From positions 23,198-87,197 of the forward strand of contig NW_026083062.1 of NCBI RefSeq assembly GCF_020184175.1: DNA of 64,000 bases, written 5' to 3'. Below, in pieces: positions 62,044 through 64,000 of the stretch (its first letter is position 1; the number at the start of each line of letters is the position of its first letter). Source of the DNA: Aphis gossypii. Lineage: Eukaryota; Arthropoda; Insecta; Hemiptera; Aphididae. Position numbers and translations under genes: made by a program. Under the pieces are notes generated by a model. It was not told the DNA's origin and ran no database searches. It saw only the letters and a program-made list of their open reading frames with translations.

Positions 62044-62974
62044 TGTGCGATAAGCGGCTGCACAACGAAGCCGGCCGGCGCGTATACGTGTATGTGTGTG
62101 CACAGGCGGCAGCTACACGTGAAACGACGAGCTTGATGTCTTCGTATTAATTGTTCCTCGTAAACTCTGTAAGAGGGGAGGCGACGGAGAGAGTGGACTG
62201 TATAGGATAATGAATATGAGATAATTACTAACAACAACATAGAGTTTGGTGGTGTGACAATGTACAGAACAATATTTATTTTAATGTTCTGCAATTCAAA
62301 AATCTTAAGCTAATGTTAGTAATAATAAAAGGTAATGACACGATCACAAAACCGATCGGCATAAATAAAAGACAATAAATTCGATATGAAATAATAATAT
62401 AAAAGTACGAGTCGCGAAATGCGAATAATAAATATAAACAGTGATAACGTGTGTATGACCTGATACCGGATCTGATAAGCACGGAGATGGTCCGGTTGTC
62501 CCACAAGCACGGAGGTGGTCCGGTTGTCCCACGACGACAATTAACAGAACGACGGACGGGCGAAAAACGGAGGTTTTGGCGCAGGTGGCCTTAAAAAACA
62601 CAAACTCGTGTGTGTGCACGGTGACACGACACGACACGGAACGCAAAATTGTCCGGGCGGTGGTTTTCGGCGCAGGTGGCCATAAAAAAAAGCACAACTC
62701 GACTTCGTTACGACGAAAAACCAAGACGGCAGATTCACGAACGACGGACGTAGAACAACAGAAAAAAAAACGTGCCGAGTACAGGTTAGGTTAGATACAG
62801 GTCGGTTTATCTTTCAATTTTTCTTTCACGATACCCGCGACGAAGACGGTCGAACTTTGCACTACCATATCGTTCTGATAACAATATCGTTTGTGATTAA
62901 TGTACACGACAGACGGACCGCGCACACGCACACAACGTTCACGGGCCCTACAACACTTGAATGTGTACCCTACA
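62044..62974. mobile_element. Solo LTR with TSD ACCTG inside the RTE
   Basis: 931 bp beginning TGTGCGATAAGC and ending GTGTACCCTACA, flanked by ACCTG at 62039-62043 and 62975-62979. Removing it and one ACCTG gives KYLGVTIN, the conserved RT thumb sequence. GC-rich with several short frames that do not resemble gag or pol; AATAAA-like signals near 62365-62385. Confidence 0.93.
62477..62532 (+). repeat. Two 28-bp tandem units in the solo LTR
   Basis: AAGCACGGAGRTGGTCCGGT, continuing to CCCAC, occurs at 62477-62504 and 62505-62532 with one difference. A second, looser repeat around GGCGCAGGTGGCC appears at about 62579 and 62670. Confidence 0.88.
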
Positions 62975-64000
62975 ACCTGGGTGTTACAATAAATAACAAA
63001 AATAATAATCACGATGAAATTAAAATAAGACTAACTGCAGCAAATAAATGCTATTACGGAGTAACGAGTATACTAAAATCAAAACAGGTATCACTCAAGT
63101 CAAAAATTACAATATACAAGGTAATTATCAGACCAGTCCTTCTATATGCGTGTGAAACATGGCCAACGACTAAAGGAGACGAAGACAAATTAGCAATACT
63201 CGAAAGAAGAATATTAAGAAGAATATTTGGGCCAAAAATAAATAACATGACACAACAGTATGAGAAAAGAAACAATATAGAAATACAACAGTTATATAAA
63301 GAGCCAGACATAGTAGCAGTATAAAAAAATAGGAGAATGGCATGGGCCGGTCATGTATGGAGGTCAAATGGTCTTATGAAAGAAGTTTTAAAATGGAAAC
63401 CCCAGGGGAAAAGACCACTTGGCAGACCGAAACAAAGGTGGATCGACAAAGTGGAGAAGAACTTAGCAGAGATCGGAATACGAGATGGAGAAACAATAGC
63501 ACAAGACAGAGACAGATGGAAGCAAGTTTGTGTTGCGGTAATGGGCCTCAATGGCCTTTAAAAACCGAAAAAAAAAAAATCAACTTTTATTACCTGTAGT
63601 GGCTGCGTTAGAAGAAATTCAACCGTGGAACTGTAAAGACTCTTCATCAGGTGCATTTTTACTTTTAAATGGTATTTGTCAATCTACATTTATTATTTCA
63701 TTACTTTGTTCAGAAAAATTATTAGCTTTTACTTTACCAATAAGTAAAATACTTCAAACGACAGATATAAATCTAACAACTGCAGTTAACCAAGTAGAAA
63801 GTGTAGTGTCTATTATCCGACGACTTAGAAGTAATGCCGACAATGAATTTAAAAAATTATTTTTAGAAGCACAAGAAGTTGCCTCTAATTTAGACTTGAC
63901 TATACCTAGTCTATAATTTTTATGTTCTAAAAACTAAAGGCGAACGATTCAATAAAAATAACATAATAAAAAATAAAAATAAATAAATATTTTTAAAACA

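Larger units (their letters stand above)
59690..63561 (+). pseudogene. RTE endonuclease-reverse transcriptase, few lesions
   Basis: The endonuclease starts LGTWNVRSLYIAGAL (about 59750), with AIQEVRWTG, INGYAPTEDK, IIFGDFNAKIGKE, NQIDHIMTD and SAQSDHFLVKA. RT: NKSPGEDGLASELIKYGG (61150), YKKGDRSRYQNYRGISLLN, GFMSGKSTIDHI, FIDFKQVYDSI, GLRQGDALSPILFNIVLE, and catalytic YVDDIIIL (61838). The C-terminal part after the solo LTR has ILLYACETW-like residues and RMAWAGHVWRSNGL. No ATG opens the frame before 59750; a GTG at 59651 is only an upstream open stretch. Lesions: a one-base loss near 61615 (two stops follow), the LTR insertion at 62044, and TAA at 63322-63324. Confidence 0.92.
59502..63577 (+). 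mobile_element. RTE-clade retrotransposon with 14-bp target duplication
   Basis: Begins CGCGGCGTAGGG and ends in an A-rich tail after GGCCTTTAAAAACCG. AATCAACTTTTATT is repeated at 59488-59501 and 63578-63591, as expected from target-primed reverse transcription. Removing it and one copy rejoins a hAT transposase frame. Without the inserted solo LTR it is about 3.1 kb, the usual RTE length, so the copy is full length. Confidence 0.93.
58066..63916 (+). pseudogene. ZMYM-type hAT transposase gene, split by an RTE element
   Basis: Starts at ATG 58066 (MSQKRKKLVQ); the first 150 bases change frame. The long frame 58219-59385 has LTKYKWLTYSKIEDSAFCKV and CVLFSNSE (TTF-type finger), LPLRAHRDYG, CFTILADKLSDISSIEQFAL with the first acidic position, GQGYDGAAAMSGKFKGVQ and YVHCVSHSLNLDLSNAV. 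After a frame change at 59385 it reads LCSTRWVERHDS (59440-59475). The RTE insert 59502-63577 follows. The gene resumes at 63592 with PVVAALEEIQPWNC and LPISKILQTTDINLTTAV, ending at 63916. The C-terminal dimerisation region is not in the window. Confidence 0.87.

Noticed and set aside
62316..63012. Several short frames in and around the solo LTR as genes
   Set aside because: They lie within the 62044-62974 LTR on both strands with no family signature.

Overview
This window looks like a transposon-dense, AT-rich stretch of an invertebrate nuclear genome. I infer a hemipteran insect, most probably an aphid. The reasons are spliceosomal introns (GT..AG), 8-bp hAT duplications, CACTA, Ginger/KRBA2-like, ZMYM-type hAT, pogo, MULE, piggyBac, Copia, RTE and Jockey/I-like relics, and a multi-exon DUF4806 gene riding in CACTA elements. 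I see no convincing host gene. The only candidate is a three-exon THAP-domain fragment at 16169-16844. No rRNA, tRNA or CRISPR was found. Layout from left to right. 1-5782: CACTA copy A, cut by the window edge, with a transposase C-terminus and a DUF4806 gene that carries a hAT MITE in an intron, an LTR-like insert in an exon and a tandem exon duplication. 5783-15516: CACTA copy B, with left and right termini. 16169-16844: THAP exons. 16894-24867: two inverted copies of one MITE bracketing a non-LTR retrotransposon, which is split by a Ginger-like element, which is itself split by a solo LTR. 25205-26560: a decayed hAT. 27400-39164: a hAT element with a perfect 8-bp duplication that contains the complete CACTA copy C (28120-37042), which contains a foldback MITE (34785-35086). 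39690-40609: two short transposase-like relics. 41726-46640: a Copia relic split by a pogo-like element (41909-45207) whose transposase frame is fully open. 46738-53290: piggyBac, ZMYM-type hAT and MULE relics with LTR insertions. 54991-57785: a second Ginger-like element with its own MITE. 58066 to beyond 63916: a hAT transposase gene interrupted by an RTE retrotransposon (59502-63577), which is interrupted by a solo LTR (62044-62974). How the parts work together: each element should carry its own mobility gene, but nearly all are now broken. The exceptions by reading frame are the pogo-like transposase (43053-44807) and, if spliced as proposed, the DUF4806 gene of CACTA copy C (28757-31619). 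The most informative structure is a set of nested insertions whose duplicated target sites let the pre-insertion sequence be read exactly. Removing the insert and one target copy restores the host element's reading frame at three places: LINE at 18684/21977, Ginger at 20407/21384, and RTE at 62039/62975. The most interesting possible system is the two-gene CACTA element: a Transposase_21-like transposase plus a downstream DUF4806 gene built from phase-1 exons, present in all three copies in the same order.
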